Source of the DNA: CBDAQD01 sp965275905
GTDB taxonomy: Bacteria; Pseudomonadota; Alphaproteobacteria; Rhizobiales; JAJFHC01
Direction of reading: 5' to 3'
Assembly: GCA_965275905.1 (NCBI GenBank)
Contig: CBDHYJ010000079.1
Span: 62,001-126,000 of the forward strand
Length of the DNA: 64,000 bases
The notes beneath the pieces were generated by a model, which worked only from the letters and a program-made list of their open reading frames with translations, was not told where the DNA came from and did not search any database. Shown piece by piece: positions 31,900 to 45,232 of the stretch. Position numbers and translations under genes: made by a program. Within the stretch, counting starts at the first letter, position 1. The number at the start of each line of letters is the position of its first letter.

Positions 31900-33156
31900 T
31901 TACTCCGGTTTGCGGTCGCCGGAAAAGAGATAGGCGGCGGTAGCCAGTGCCAGCCCGGCCAGCATGACGCCAAAGCAGGCGCGGTAGGCGCTCAGGCCCG
32001 CAGGGGCGTCCGTGCCGCCGGAAACGAACTCGATGGCAAACCCCGTCGCGACCTGCATTGCAAAAACGCCTGTCATGACGGCGGTGTTGAGAAGCGTGAT
32101 GCCCCGCCCCACGAGACGGTCCTCGAACAGCGCGCGCCCGTGTGCCATCAGAACCGGCACATAGGCGCAGACCATTCCGAATGCGCCGAACAGGGCATAG
32201 AGCCCTGCCGGAGGCAGCTTCGGTCCGAAAACGAATACGCACAGCAGCGACATCGTCAGGATGGAACCTACGACGACCGGCCATTTGCGGCTGTTGGTCA
32301 GTCTGTCCATGCGCGCCCAGACGGCGAGACCGACGAGCTGGCTGGCTGCCATGACGAACAGCACCGTGCCCCGGGCCGTACTGTCCAGTCCATAGACGTC
32401 GTTGAGATAGGGCCCGCCCCAGAGTCCCAGCATGCTGGCGAAAACGCCATAGACCGCCAGGTTCATCATGAAGACGGGCACCACATCCCGCTGGCGCAAA
32501 GCTTCCCCGACGCCGGCGATGCTCTGTCTCAGGGTTTCGCGCGGCCGGTCGTGAAAGGCATGGCCGGGCGGCGCGTCCCTGACCCACGCTGCCGCCGCCG
32601 CCGCGGCACCAACAGCCAGCACCGCAACCAGCACGAAGGCGGCGCGCCAGCCGAACGTCGAACTGGCCCAGCCGAGCGGTGCGGTCGCGCCGAGCGTGCC
32701 GATATTCCCGATGGCGAGCAGCAGGCTGACATATCCGGCATAGACGCCGGACGGGAACCACCGGCTGACCACGGTGAGGGGCCCCATGAACAGGCAGGCG
32801 CAACCCAGGCCCATGAGCACACGCGACAGGATCAGGTGTGACAGCGATTCCGCCACCGCGATCACGATGCATCCGGCGATGACCAGGGCATACATCGCCA
32901 CCATGACGGCCCGCGGCCCGTAACGGTCGATGGCAACACCGAGCGGAATCTGGGCGACCGCGAAGCTGAAGAAGAATGCCCCGCCCAGAACACCCAGCTC
33001 GTCCGCGTCCAGGCCGACGTCGGTCGCAAGGTCCGGCGCGATCACGCCCATGGCATTGCGCAGGAACTGGCTGACGATGAACCCGCCGCAAAGCCCGGCA
33101 ATCAGCAGGGTCCGGTTGATGCCGGCCGCCGAGAGGTCTTCAGCCTTTCCGCTCAT
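31900..33156 (-). CDS. Major facilitator superfamily transporter
   Basis: A 418-residue transporter with about 12 transmembrane segments. Features of the superfamily are the loop 2-3 region PLGVAIDRYGPRAVM (motif A-like GxxxDRxGxR), GLGCACLFMGPLTVVSRWFP (helices 4-5) and a cytoplasmic central loop around 200-220. It resembles the nitrate/nitrite- and sugar-phosphate-type MFS group, but no substrate motif is decisive. The ATG at 33156 has GTGGA upstream; a GTG at 33165 is the alternative. It is a single gene divergent from the YceI gene. Confidence 0.87.
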   Translation of the reverse strand: MSGKAEDLSAAGINRTLLIAGLCGGFIVSQFLRNAMGVIAPDLATDVGLDADELGVLGGAFFFSFAVAQIPLGVAIDRYGPRAVMVAMYALVIAGCIVIAVAESLSHLILSRVLMGLGCACLFMGPLTVVSRWFPSGVYAGYVSLLLAIGNIGTLGATAPLGWASSTFGWRAAFVLVAVLAVGAAAAAAAWVRDAPPGHAFHDRPRETLRQSIAGVGEALRQRDVVPVFMMNLAVYGVFASMLGLWGGPYLNDVYGLDSTARGTVLFVMAASQLVGLAVWARMDRLTNSRKWPVVVGSILTMSLLCVFVFGPKLPPAGLYALFGAFGMVCAYVPVLMAHGRALFEDRLVGRGITLLNTAVMTGVFAMQVATGFAIEFVSGGTDAPAGLSAYRACFGVMLAGLALATAAYLFSGDRKPE

Positions 33157-33309
33157 GGGTTCCACTCACGCTTCCGCCGATCATTCGCAACGCCTTCTCA
33201 AATGTCAGCGAATGACCGAATTCCAGTCTCATTATCGTCCCGCCGGCGCTCAAACATCACATCTCGCAATCCCGACTGCCGTTTGTGCGCTCACAAGGAG
33301 ACGTGTCCG

Positions 33310-33942
33310 ATGCCGGGTTACGCTTCACCGATCTGGCCCCTCACAGGGGCAATGGCACTTGGTCTCGCAGTAGCATGGTCCTTAGGCCTGCCGGCCGCGG
33401 CGGCCAAGCAGGATCTCATCGCCAGGGCCGGCGGCAACTACGTCATAAAACCGGAAAACATCAAGGCCCAATTCCGCGTACTGCAATTCGGCTTCGCGAC
33501 CGTGACAGGCAAGTTCAAGTCCGTGAAGGGCCGGTTCTCGCTGAACCCCAGCAATCCCGGACGCAGCCGCGTCGATGTCGAGATCGCCGCGGGCAGCGTG
33601 ACGCATCTCGACAAGAAGGTGCAGAAATTCATGCGCGGGCCCGATCTGCTCGATGCCGGGCGGCACCCGAAAATCCGGTTCAGGTCGACCAGCGTTCGCC
33701 GCACCGGACCAGCCACGGCGCAGGTCACGGGCAGGCTCACCGTGAAGGGCGTGACGCGGCCGGTAAACCTCAACGTGACTTTCCACACCGCCGGCCGCGA
33801 CCCGAACGCCAGAAACCGGTTCGTCACCAGGTTCAGCGCCAACGGCACATTCAACAGAAGCGATTTTGGAATAAATTCGGTTCAGGACGTTGTCAGCGAC
33901 GAAGTGAAGTTCGACATCGAGGTCAGGGGCATCCGGCGTTAG
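33310..33942 (+). CDS. YceI-family periplasmic protein
   Basis: A 210-residue exported protein: signal peptide about 1-32 (ending AAAA) and a YceI lipocalin-like domain (about 40-208). The signature features are FGFATVTGKFKSVKGRFSL, FMRGPDLLDAGRHPKIRFRST and GRLTVKGVTRPVNL. YceI proteins bind isoprenoid chains and respond to base or osmotic stress in some species. The ATG at 33310 follows AAGGAG by nine bases. It is divergent from the MFS transporter and upstream of the HisN-like gene. Confidence 0.9.
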   Translation: MPGYASPIWPLTGAMALGLAVAWSLGLPAAAAKQDLIARAGGNYVIKPENIKAQFRVLQFGFATVTGKFKSVKGRFSLNPSNPGRSRVDVEIAAGSVTHLDKKVQKFMRGPDLLDAGRHPKIRFRSTSVRRTGPATAQVTGRLTVKGVTRPVNLNVTFHTAGRDPNARNRFVTRFSANGTFNRSDFGINSVQDVVSDEVKFDIEVRGIRR

Positions 33943-34024
33943 CAAAGCAGCCGAAACGCTTGAGTGTCGTCCCGGATTGGCATACCGATAGCCGTGTTTT
34001 CGCCCACCTTCGGAAGCCAGCCGC

Positions 34025-34831
34025 ATGACTGTTCTCTCCTCCTCGCACGCTGCAGATCTGATCGCCTTCGCTGATCGGCTGGCCGATGCATCGGCCGCGG
34101 CCATCCTTCCCCATTTCCGGCAGAACACGGCCGTCGACGACAAGCCCGGCATGGGCAAGTTCGATCCGGTCACCATCGCCGACCGCGAGGCCGAGCGGGT
34201 GATGCGGGAACTGATCGAAGCGGAGCATCCGGACCACGGCATTGTCGGCGAGGAGTTCGGCAGCAAACCGGCGTCCTCGGCCCACACCTGGGTGCTCGAC
34301 CCGATCGACGGCACCCGCGCCTTCATCATGGGCATGCCGCTGTGGGGCACGCTGATCGGCACGCTCGAGGACGGCATTCCAGTCGCTGGCACGATGAACC
34401 AGCCGTTCACGGGCGAACGCTTCGTCGGATCGGCGGAGCAGGCAATCTGTCGCCGCGGCGGCGAGGAAACGGTCCTCGCGACCCGGGACACTTCCAGCCT
34501 CGAGAGCGCACTCCTGGCATCGACCCACCCGGAAATGTTCTCGGCAGGAGCGGAAATGGAGGCTTTCGAGAGGGTCAGCGGCGCATGCCGCATGACCCGT
34601 TACGGCGGTGACTGTTATGCCTACTGCATGCTCGCCGCCGGCCAGGTCGATCTCGTCGTCGAGGCCGGGCTCAACGCATATGACATCGTGGCGCTGATCC
34701 CGATCGTGGAAGGCGCCGGCGGCATAGTGACGACATGGGACGGTGGCAGCGCGGCCGATGGCGGACAAATCGTGGCCGCCGCGAACACGGACCTTCACCA
34801 GTACGCGTTGGATTGCCTCAACGCCCGGTGA
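34025..34831 (+). CDS. hisN: Histidinol-phosphatase, HisN type (inositol monophosphatase family)
   Basis: A 268-residue metal-dependent phosphatase. The family motifs are ordered: KFDPVTIADREAERVM, the metal-site glutamates in GIVGEEFG, WVLDPIDGTRAFI (the DPIDGT motif), and the C-terminal GLNAYDIVALIPIVEGAGG. HisN-type members remove phosphate from histidinol phosphate, the penultimate step of histidine synthesis; the TRAFIMGMPLWGTLIG block favours HisN over inositol phosphatases. No other his genes are here, which is common for HisN. The 3' end overlaps a convergent hydrolase gene by 37 bases. Confidence 0.88.
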   Translation: MTVLSSSHAADLIAFADRLADASAAAILPHFRQNTAVDDKPGMGKFDPVTIADREAERVMRELIEAEHPDHGIVGEEFGSKPASSAHTWVLDPIDGTRAFIMGMPLWGTLIGTLEDGIPVAGTMNQPFTGERFVGSAEQAICRRGGEETVLATRDTSSLESALLASTHPEMFSAGAEMEAFERVSGACRMTRYGGDCYAYCMLAAGQVDLVVEAGLNAYDIVALIPIVEGAGGIVTTWDGGSAADGGQIVAAANTDLHQYALDCLNAR

Positions 34832-35808
34832 GGAACGATCGTGCCCGGCACGAAAGCGTCGAAGGCCGCCCAGAACTGTTCCCTGATCAGCCTGCGCTCC
34901 ATCAGGATTTCGTGCCGCGCGGCATCGATGAAGATGTTGGCGCCGGCCGGCAGGTCGCCCGAAAGCGCTCCGGTGGCCTCGTTCGACACGACCTGGTCGT
35001 AACCGGCCTGGACGATCAGCACCGGAATCTTCACCTCGACGCGGAAGTCCGCCTCCCTCAGCTCCGCCATGGCGGCCTTCGCCGCCGCCAGCCAGCCGAT
35101 CGTCGGCGAGCCCGTGCCGAGCTCGGGATGGGTTTCGATCATCTTGCGGTTGCGCTCGTACCGTTCCCGGTCGGTGGTCAGCGGACTGGTTTCAAACGGC
35201 TTCAGGTCGCTGGCCAGATCGCCGCCTCCGGGCACGTAGAGGCTGCCGGCGCCGAGCCAGGTCAGCCCTTCGGCAAGGCCCCGGATGAACGGCCAGGGCA
35301 GGAAAAACCGTCTCAGTCCGATCATCGGCGCGGTACAGACAACACGGTCGAACCAGTTGTAGATCTTGAGTGAACGCAGCGCCACGGTGCCGCCCATGGA
35401 ATGCGCCAGCGCATAATAGGGCGGCGGACAGTCCGGCAGCACCACGTCCTGTATGAAACGCACGAGATCCTCGTCATACTGCGCGAAGCTGCGGATATGC
35501 CCCTTCCTGGGATTGCGCAGGAGCCTGGTGGAACCGCCCTGCCCGCGCCAGTCGAGCGCCGCGACCGCGAAGTTCCGGCGCCTCAGGTCCTCGATGGTCT
35601 CGAAGTACTTCTCGATGTATTCACCCCGGCCCTGCAGCAGACACACCGTGCCGTTGGGCTGGCCCGATTCCGGCCGCCAGCAGGCATACCGCAGTCTGAT
35701 GTCTCTGGGCAGTTCAAGAAAACCCGATTCGGCCCCTTCGGGAATCGGGTTTTCAGGGATGTCGTATAGCAGCACGTCCAAGCCCCGCAACGCTGTGATC
35801 CACCGCAT
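34795..35808 (-). CDS. Alpha/beta hydrolase, lysophospholipase/monoglyceride lipase-like
   Basis: A 337-residue serine hydrolase of the Hydrolase_4 group. The opening FLELPRDIRLRYACWRPES, VCLLQGRGEYIEKY and VAALDWRGQGGS lead to the nucleophile elbow ALAHSMGGTVAL; the acid and base are likely in IVQAGYDQVVS and DAARHEIL. PldB-like enzymes release fatty acids from lysophospholipids or monoacylglycerols. No signal peptide is apparent, so it is probably cytoplasmic or membrane-associated. It overlaps hisN tail to tail by 37 bases. Confidence 0.9.
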   Translation of the reverse strand: MRWITALRGLDVLLYDIPENPIPEGAESGFLELPRDIRLRYACWRPESGQPNGTVCLLQGRGEYIEKYFETIEDLRRRNFAVAALDWRGQGGSTRLLRNPRKGHIRSFAQYDEDLVRFIQDVVLPDCPPPYYALAHSMGGTVALRSLKIYNWFDRVVCTAPMIGLRRFFLPWPFIRGLAEGLTWLGAGSLYVPGGGDLASDLKPFETSPLTTDRERYERNRKMIETHPELGTGSPTIGWLAAAKAAMAELREADFRVEVKIPVLIVQAGYDQVVSNEATGALSGDLPAGANIFIDAARHEILMERRLIREQFWAAFDAFVPGTIVPHRALRQSNAYW

Positions 35809-35936
35809 TTGCCGCCGCGCCCGGATGGTCTTACCGATCCTCCGAAATCATCGGCGGCTGGATCAAACAGAAGTCATAGAGGAGCATGCCACCCGCGGCA
35901 ACACGTGTCACCTGTCGCGGCACCGGCAGCGGTACG

Positions 35937-35981
35937 CAAAAACAAAACGTCCCGGACGGTTACTCAGCGTCCGGGACGTTT
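35937..35981 (-). terminator. Strong Rho-independent terminator
   Basis: A 14-base GC-rich stem with a nine-base loop and, on the minus strand, TTTTGTTTTTG directly after it. The plus-strand side reads only TTTCGAGG, so the terminator faces the minus direction. Confidence 0.75.
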
Positions 35982-36045
35982 CGAGGAGACATCGTCTCCA
36001 GCTTGGTCTGCCAGAGGGGCGTTAGGCAGAACTCAATGCACAAGG
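35937..36045 (-). ncRNA. Candidate structured RNA ending in a strong terminator
   Basis: Reading the minus strand, CTGCC/GGCAG (36032-36028 with 36014-36010) forms one hairpin, GGAGAC/GTCTCC (36000-35995 with 35991-35986) a second, and AAACGTCCCGGACG/CGTCCGGGACGTTT a third 14-base stem (35981-35968 with 35958-35945) followed by TTTTGTTTTTG. No gene on the minus strand upstream would use this terminator, so an independent RNA is the simplest reading. No convincing promoter could be placed, and the 5' end is arbitrary. Confidence 0.4.
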
Positions 36046-36204
36046 CATCGTCCGCACTATGCCGTTCCGTCCCTGAACGAAGCAGGAAGGCGTTGTTAAT
36101 GTCCTGTTCATCTTCATGAACGGGCAGGCGACAGCGTCTCGCCCGCTTGGCGCCGGGTTCGAAAATCCCATTCAGATCAATGACATAAAATCTGTCGCGC
36201 GGGT

Positions 36205-36236
36205 CTTGAAAGACCGGAAACCGCTTCTTATATGCA
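36205..36236 (+). promoter_or_regulatory. RpoH (sigma-32)-type heat-shock promoter of hsp20
   Basis: CTTG at 36205-36208, 18 bases, then CTTATATGCA at 36227-36236. This matches the alphaproteobacterial heat-shock consensus CTTG-N17/18-CYTATNTNNG at all but the last base. It lies about 100 bases before the Hsp20 start codon. Confidence 0.75.
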
Positions 36237-36242
36237 TCTGCG

Positions 36243-36333
36243 TGGGCGCCGTCTGACGGGCCCGCAGCTTGAACCCGATCCGGCCAAACTGGCGGATCAT
36301 GACAAACATATCGCTTCCAGGAGGATGTGTAGA
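36243..36333 (+). promoter_or_regulatory. ROSE-type RNA thermosensor in the hsp20 leader
   Basis: The roughly 90-base leader ends in a hairpin (36307-36329) that hides the ribosome binding site: CATATCGCTT on one side pairs with the strand containing AGGAGG (36319-36324) on the other. The anti-SD strand carries UCGCU, matching the UYGCU motif of ROSE elements, including the bulged G. ROSE elements melt at heat-shock temperature and are found before small heat-shock genes of alphaproteobacteria. A GGGC/GCCC pairing upstream (near 36247-36270) fits the first ROSE stems. Confidence 0.7.
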
Positions 36334-36798
36334 ATGCACTTCGACCTTACCCCCCTTTACAAGACCACCGTTGGATTTGACCGTTTCGCGCGGCTTCTCG
36401 ACACCATCAACAGCATCGAGAACGGCAGCAACGGCTATCCGCCTTACAACATCGAGCGCACGGGCGAAAACGAGTACCGCATCACCATGGCGGTCGCCGG
36501 CTTCGGTGAGGAAGACCTCAACATCGAAGTCAAGGAAAACGCCCTGACCGTCACCGGCGAGAAGTCTCAGGACAAGGCCGAGGGCCAGTTCCTGCATCAG
36601 GGCATCGCCGGACGCAGCTTCGAGCGCCGCTTTCAGCTCGCCGACTTCGTCGAGGTCGCTGGCGCCAAGCTCGAGAACGGTCTGCTTCATATCGATCTGA
36701 AGCGCGAACTGCCTGAGGCAATGAAGCCCCGGACGATCGCCATTTCGGCCGGCAAGGGCTCGAAAAAGACCAAGACGATCGAGCAGAAGGCAGCTTAA
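36334..36798 (+). CDS. Small heat-shock protein Hsp20 (IbpA-like)
   Basis: A 154-residue chaperone. The N-terminal arm MHFDLTPLYKTTVGFDRFARLLD is that of class A alphaproteobacterial IbpA/HspA, followed by the alpha-crystallin domain (about 38-130: YNIERTGENEYRITMAVAGF, LTVTGEK, RSFERRFQL) and a short C-terminal tail. Residues AGAKLENGLLHIDL match the conserved A-x-x-x-N-G-x-L motif. It holds unfolding proteins in a refoldable state. The ATG at 36334 is nine bases after AGGAGG, which lies inside the ROSE-type hairpin; transcription starts from an RpoH-type promoter. Confidence 0.95.
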   Translation: MHFDLTPLYKTTVGFDRFARLLDTINSIENGSNGYPPYNIERTGENEYRITMAVAGFGEEDLNIEVKENALTVTGEKSQDKAEGQFLHQGIAGRSFERRFQLADFVEVAGAKLENGLLHIDLKRELPEAMKPRTIAISAGKGSKKTKTIEQKAA

Positions 36799-36828
36799 GG
36801 CAACAGACCTTCAATCAGACGCATGAGC

Positions 36829-36863
36829 GGGCGCCCCCGGACGGGGGGCGCCCTTTTTGTTTT
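36829..36863 (+). terminator. Rho-independent terminator of hsp20
   Basis: GGGCGCCCC (36829-36837) pairs with GGGGCGCCC (36845-36853), a nine-base stem, followed by TTTTTGTTTTT. It ends the Hsp20 transcript before the convergent threonine aldolase gene. Confidence 0.85.
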
Positions 36864-36873
36864 TGATCTGCGA

Positions 36874-37938
36874 TCAGGCCGACTGCGCTCTGAGCAGATC
36901 GAGAAAACCGTCGACATCGCTCTCGGGCGTCTCGAATGATGTAACGAGACGCGCAAGCATTTCGCCGTCGCCAAGCGCGCGCTCGTCCCGGGGGCCTTCG
37001 CCCGGCCATTCGTAGTAAATTGCGCCCGCATCCTGCATTCCGGCATGCGTTGCGTCGGGCAGTATCGCGAAAACCTCGTTGGCCTGCACGGGATAGGCAA
37101 GCCGCGCACAGTTCGATGCGGCAATCCCTTCACCCAGTCGGCTGGCCATCGCATTGGCATGACGCGCCAGATCGAGCCACAGGTCGTCCTTCAGATAGGC
37201 ATCGAACTGGGCGGCGATAAACCGGCTCTTGGAGATCAGGTGGCCGCCGCGTTTGCGCCGGTACATGAGTTCGTCCGCAAGGCCGGTATCGAACGACACC
37301 ACGGCCTCGGCCGCGATCGCCCCGTTTTTCGTCGCCCCGAACGACAGGATGTCGACGCCCGATTTCCATGTGAGTTCGGCCGGCGTGCCGGCGCCGGATA
37401 CGACCGCATTGGCGAAACGGGCGCCGTCCATGTGCACTTTCATCGATCTGGACCGCGCGATCTCCGCAAGTGTCGCAAGCTCGTCCGGTGAATAGACCGT
37501 GCCGGCCTCCGTTGCCTGCGTCAGGCTTACGGACGCCGGCTGCACCTGATGCTGGTTGCCGGCGATCAGACCGTCCAGCGCATTCCGGAACGCGGCGGGG
37601 TCAATCTTGCCGTCCTCGCCCGGCACGCCGATCATTTTGGCACCACCGGAATAGAACTCGGGCGCGCCGCACTCATCCACCATGATGTGACTTTCAGGAT
37701 GGCACAGGATCGCACCGTAAGGCGGCGTGATCACGCTGAGCGAAAGCGCATTGGCTGCCGTCCCGGTCGAGACCAGGAATGCCGTCAGATCACATTCGAA
37801 CACGTCTTTCAGACGCTGTTCGACGGCGGTCGTCAGGTCGTCCGCGCCATAGGCTTTGGCTACACCTCCATTGGCGTCCGCAAGCGCCTTGAGGATCTGT
37901 TCGGGCATCCCGAAGGCGTTGTCGCTCGCAAATCTCAT
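36874..37938 (-). CDS. ltaE: Low-specificity L-threonine aldolase
   Basis: A 354-residue PLP-dependent enzyme (fold type I, beta-eliminating lyase family) splitting L-threonine or allo-threonine into glycine and acetaldehyde. Clear marks are FASDNAFGMPEQILKAL, YGADDLTTAVEQRLKDVFE, VSTGTAANALSL, the substrate loop HIMVDECGAPEF, KVHMDGARFANAV, and the PLP lysine in SFGATKNGAIAAEAV. Length and layout are normal. It is convergent with hsp20 and separated from the S9 peptidase gene on the same strand by 51 bases. Confidence 0.93.
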   Translation of the reverse strand: MRFASDNAFGMPEQILKALADANGGVAKAYGADDLTTAVEQRLKDVFECDLTAFLVSTGTAANALSLSVITPPYGAILCHPESHIMVDECGAPEFYSGGAKMIGVPGEDGKIDPAAFRNALDGLIAGNQHQVQPASVSLTQATEAGTVYSPDELATLAEIARSRSMKVHMDGARFANAVVSGAGTPAELTWKSGVDILSFGATKNGAIAAEAVVSFDTGLADELMYRRKRGGHLISKSRFIAAQFDAYLKDDLWLDLARHANAMASRLGEGIAASNCARLAYPVQANEVFAILPDATHAGMQDAGAIYYEWPGEGPRDERALGDGEMLARLVTSFETPESDVDGFLDLLRAQSA

Positions 37939-37989
37939 TCCGGTGACTCCAGATTGTGTATGTCGAGTTTCGGCAATTCGTCGGACGGC

Positions 37990-39909
37990 TCAAGTCCCAT
38001 GACACGCGCGAAAAAAGGCATGCTCGCTGCGTATCGCCGTCATCAGGGTCTCGGCGTCGCGAAAGCCGTGGGCCTCACCCTCGAACTCCAGATAACAGAC
38101 CGGCACGCCGCGCTGTTTCAACTCCTCGACGATCGCCTGTGACTGGTCGGGCGGCACCACCTTGTCGTCGAGCCCCTGGAACAGAATGACCGGGCTCGAG
38201 ATACGGTCGGCACTGTAGAGCGGAGAAATGTCCCGATAGGCATCCGCCGGCGCATCCTGCGGCAAGTCCGTCAGCGTCGAGACATAGCCGGATTCAAACT
38301 TGTGCGTCGAGTCAGCCAGCAGGGCGACATCGGAGATGCCGTAATAAACCGCGGCAGCGGCAAACACATCGTGGTTGGTCAGCGCACACAGGGCGGTGTA
38401 GCCGCCAGAACTGCCACCGGAAATGGCAATGGCACCAGGATCGGCCAGGCGTTCCCTGACAAGCCATTCCGCCGCGGCCGCGGCATCGGCGGCGTCCAGT
38501 TTGCCCCACGCACCGTTCAGCGCTTCCCGGTAGGCGCGTCCATAGCCGAAACTCCCGGTGAAATCGACATCGATCACTGCGAACCCGCGGCTCGTCCAGT
38601 ATTGAATTTTCGGCTTGAGGCCTCGATCGGCAAATCCGGTCGGCCCGCCATGTATCAGCACGACAGCGGGCGGCGTCTCGCCTGCCGGACCTTCAAAGTC
38701 GGCGCTGGCGGGGGCATAGTGAATCGCATGCACGGGCCGTCCGTCCGGTCCTTCAAAGGTCACGGGCCGGCCCGTCGAGACGTCAGCCGCCTCGATATCC
38801 ATGGCAGCACTCAGCTTCACCGGCAGAACGGTCTCTGCAGATTCGGGCGACGGATCGATAATGGCTATGGCCGGTGGCCGGTCATCGAACGTGGCGACCG
38901 CAGCAAATCGATCGTCGAGGGGTGCCACGGCATAGAAACTCCGTGCATCGCATTCGAGGATGTTCAGCGTGCCGTCAGCCACTGAAATCTCGCCGCATTT
39001 GATCAGGCCGTCTTCGAAGAAACTGGCAAAGATCGAACCACCAGCGCCGACCGCATAGGAACGCATGCCGAGTGCCCACTGCGGCTGTCCGAACTCTGCT
39101 TCGCGGGCAATGACCGTTTCGATCGACCGGCCGTCCCACCGGTGCAGATTGCCCCAGCCGGACCGGTTCCAGACGAACACCAGGGAACCGTCGGCCAGCC
39201 ACTCCGGTTGAAAGACCGCGCTGCCGTCGCCACCGGCGAGCGGCTGGGTATCTGCCGGCAGACCGTTGTCATCCAGTGTGGCCACGCGCAACGCCGCGCC
39301 TTCCCAGGGCATCGAGGGCAGCGACCATTCAAGCCACGCCAGCCTCGACAAGTCCTTGTCCATTGCCGGTGAGCTGTAGAAGTCGTTTCCCGAAGCAAGC
39401 ACGGCGATGGTTTCGGCGCTTGCAGGTTCGGCGCGGTCGAGCAGCGGAACCGCCGCCAGCAGGTTCTGTGGCATCGGGTCATGCGAACCGGAATGCCGCT
39501 CGGCGACGGCGATCAGGCGGTTTCGGCGCAGATCCAGGATCATGTTGCCGAACCGCATATCGGGAGCATCCGTCAGCCTGACGATGTTGCCGTCGGCGTC
39601 GACGGAATAGATGTCCTGGTCGGGTGCATTGACAAAATAGACCGATCCCGATGCCGCAAGAAACTCGCCGCCGCCATATTCATGGATTCTTGAACGGGCC
39701 GAATACGGTTCCGGGATGACATCCGACATTGTCCCGTCGCGTTCACGCCGGACGATGACGCCGCGTCCGGCTTCGAGCGGATGTGATTCTGTCCAGTACA
39801 GCAGGGCACCATCGGTCTGGACCTGGCCGAAACGCAGGGTTTTGCCCGCCACGACATCAACCGAAAGGCTGGATGGCCATGTGCCGTAGGGCATTTGTGT
39901 CGTGGGCAT
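37990..39909 (-). CDS. Prolyl-oligopeptidase-family serine peptidase (S9)
   Basis: A 639-residue protein: an N-terminal beta-propeller-like region (about 1-390) with many repeated blades (GGGEFLAASGSVYFVNAP, SADGNIVRL-type turns) and a C-terminal alpha/beta hydrolase domain of the dipeptidyl/acylaminoacyl peptidase type. The catalytic Ser lies in ISGGSSGGYTAL, Asp in FQGLDDKVVPP and His in EGEAHGFRD. It probably trims peptides in the cytoplasm; there is no signal peptide. The ATG at 39909 was chosen; the upstream extension contains an unlikely Cys-rich stretch. Confidence 0.9.
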   Translation of the reverse strand: MPTTQMPYGTWPSSLSVDVVAGKTLRFGQVQTDGALLYWTESHPLEAGRGVIVRRERDGTMSDVIPEPYSARSRIHEYGGGEFLAASGSVYFVNAPDQDIYSVDADGNIVRLTDAPDMRFGNMILDLRRNRLIAVAERHSGSHDPMPQNLLAAVPLLDRAEPASAETIAVLASGNDFYSSPAMDKDLSRLAWLEWSLPSMPWEGAALRVATLDDNGLPADTQPLAGGDGSAVFQPEWLADGSLVFVWNRSGWGNLHRWDGRSIETVIAREAEFGQPQWALGMRSYAVGAGGSIFASFFEDGLIKCGEISVADGTLNILECDARSFYAVAPLDDRFAAVATFDDRPPAIAIIDPSPESAETVLPVKLSAAMDIEAADVSTGRPVTFEGPDGRPVHAIHYAPASADFEGPAGETPPAVVLIHGGPTGFADRGLKPKIQYWTSRGFAVIDVDFTGSFGYGRAYREALNGAWGKLDAADAAAAAEWLVRERLADPGAIAISGGSSGGYTALCALTNHDVFAAAAVYYGISDVALLADSTHKFESGYVSTLTDLPQDAPADAYRDISPLYSADRISSPVILFQGLDDKVVPPDQSQAIVEELKQRGVPVCYLEFEGEAHGFRDAETLMTAIRSEHAFFRACHGT

Positions 39910-40498
39910 CTTCAGACTGCTCCCGAAACAGGAAAGAGTTTCGCAGTGATGGCACAGAAATACCCGCACCGAAAGACGTCAGCCGGTGCAATTCGCCAAA
40001 CGTCGCCGCCACGGAACAATCCCGGAGAAGTGGCCCTGCGCAACGATATGTCGCAGCGCCGGTCAAATACGAAAAAATCAATCAATGACTTGTGCGATTC
40101 CCCCATTTCTGGCATTTTCCTAGCTTGAAAAAGGACAGTGTTGTTGTCTTTTTTGTTCGACCGCACACACGGGGCTTGCATTCCCGGGGTGACATCCGTT
40201 TAAAACGGAACAAAGGTCGGAAAACGCGGAACGGATTGCGGTGGGTTCCTCGAACCAGCCATGTTTTCGCGCAAGGGGCAGACCAATGCCGCAAAAGCGG
40301 CGACGGCCCCGCTTCGCCGGTGGCCATGTGCCATCCAACCGGCCAATTTGGCATGAAAAAGTGTCGTGTGACGCCTGAAGGGCGCCCCGATACGACCGTG
40401 CCGGCAACCGCGGAATGAGCGATCGCCGACAAGGCGCTCTACGCTGCGGACCGGTCGGGACAGAGGGATGATTGACGGTAATGAAGAGGGCAGATGGT
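39910..40498. other. Intergenic region upstream of gltB
   Basis: No gene is convincing in this 589-base gap, which presumably carries the divergent promoters of the S9 peptidase and gltBD. A T-rich hairpin (40128-40137 with 40145-40154) and a short palindrome CCGTTTAAAACGG (40196-40208) are the only visible structures; neither can be assigned. Confidence 0.55.
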
Positions 40499-45229
<4,731 letters not shown>

Positions 45230-45232
45230 GTG

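Larger units (their letters stand above)
35809..36204. other. Intergenic region with a structured minus-strand RNA candidate
   Basis: No protein gene is convincing in this 396-base region. It contains, on the minus strand, three successive hairpins ending in a strong terminator (35937-35981), annotated below. The Hsp20 promoter begins at its right edge. Confidence 0.5.

Noticed and set aside
40128..40154. A/T-rich hairpin in the gltB upstream gap
   Set aside because: The stem is mainly A-T with a wobble pair and there is no gene for it to terminate. Likely chance in an AT-rich stretch.
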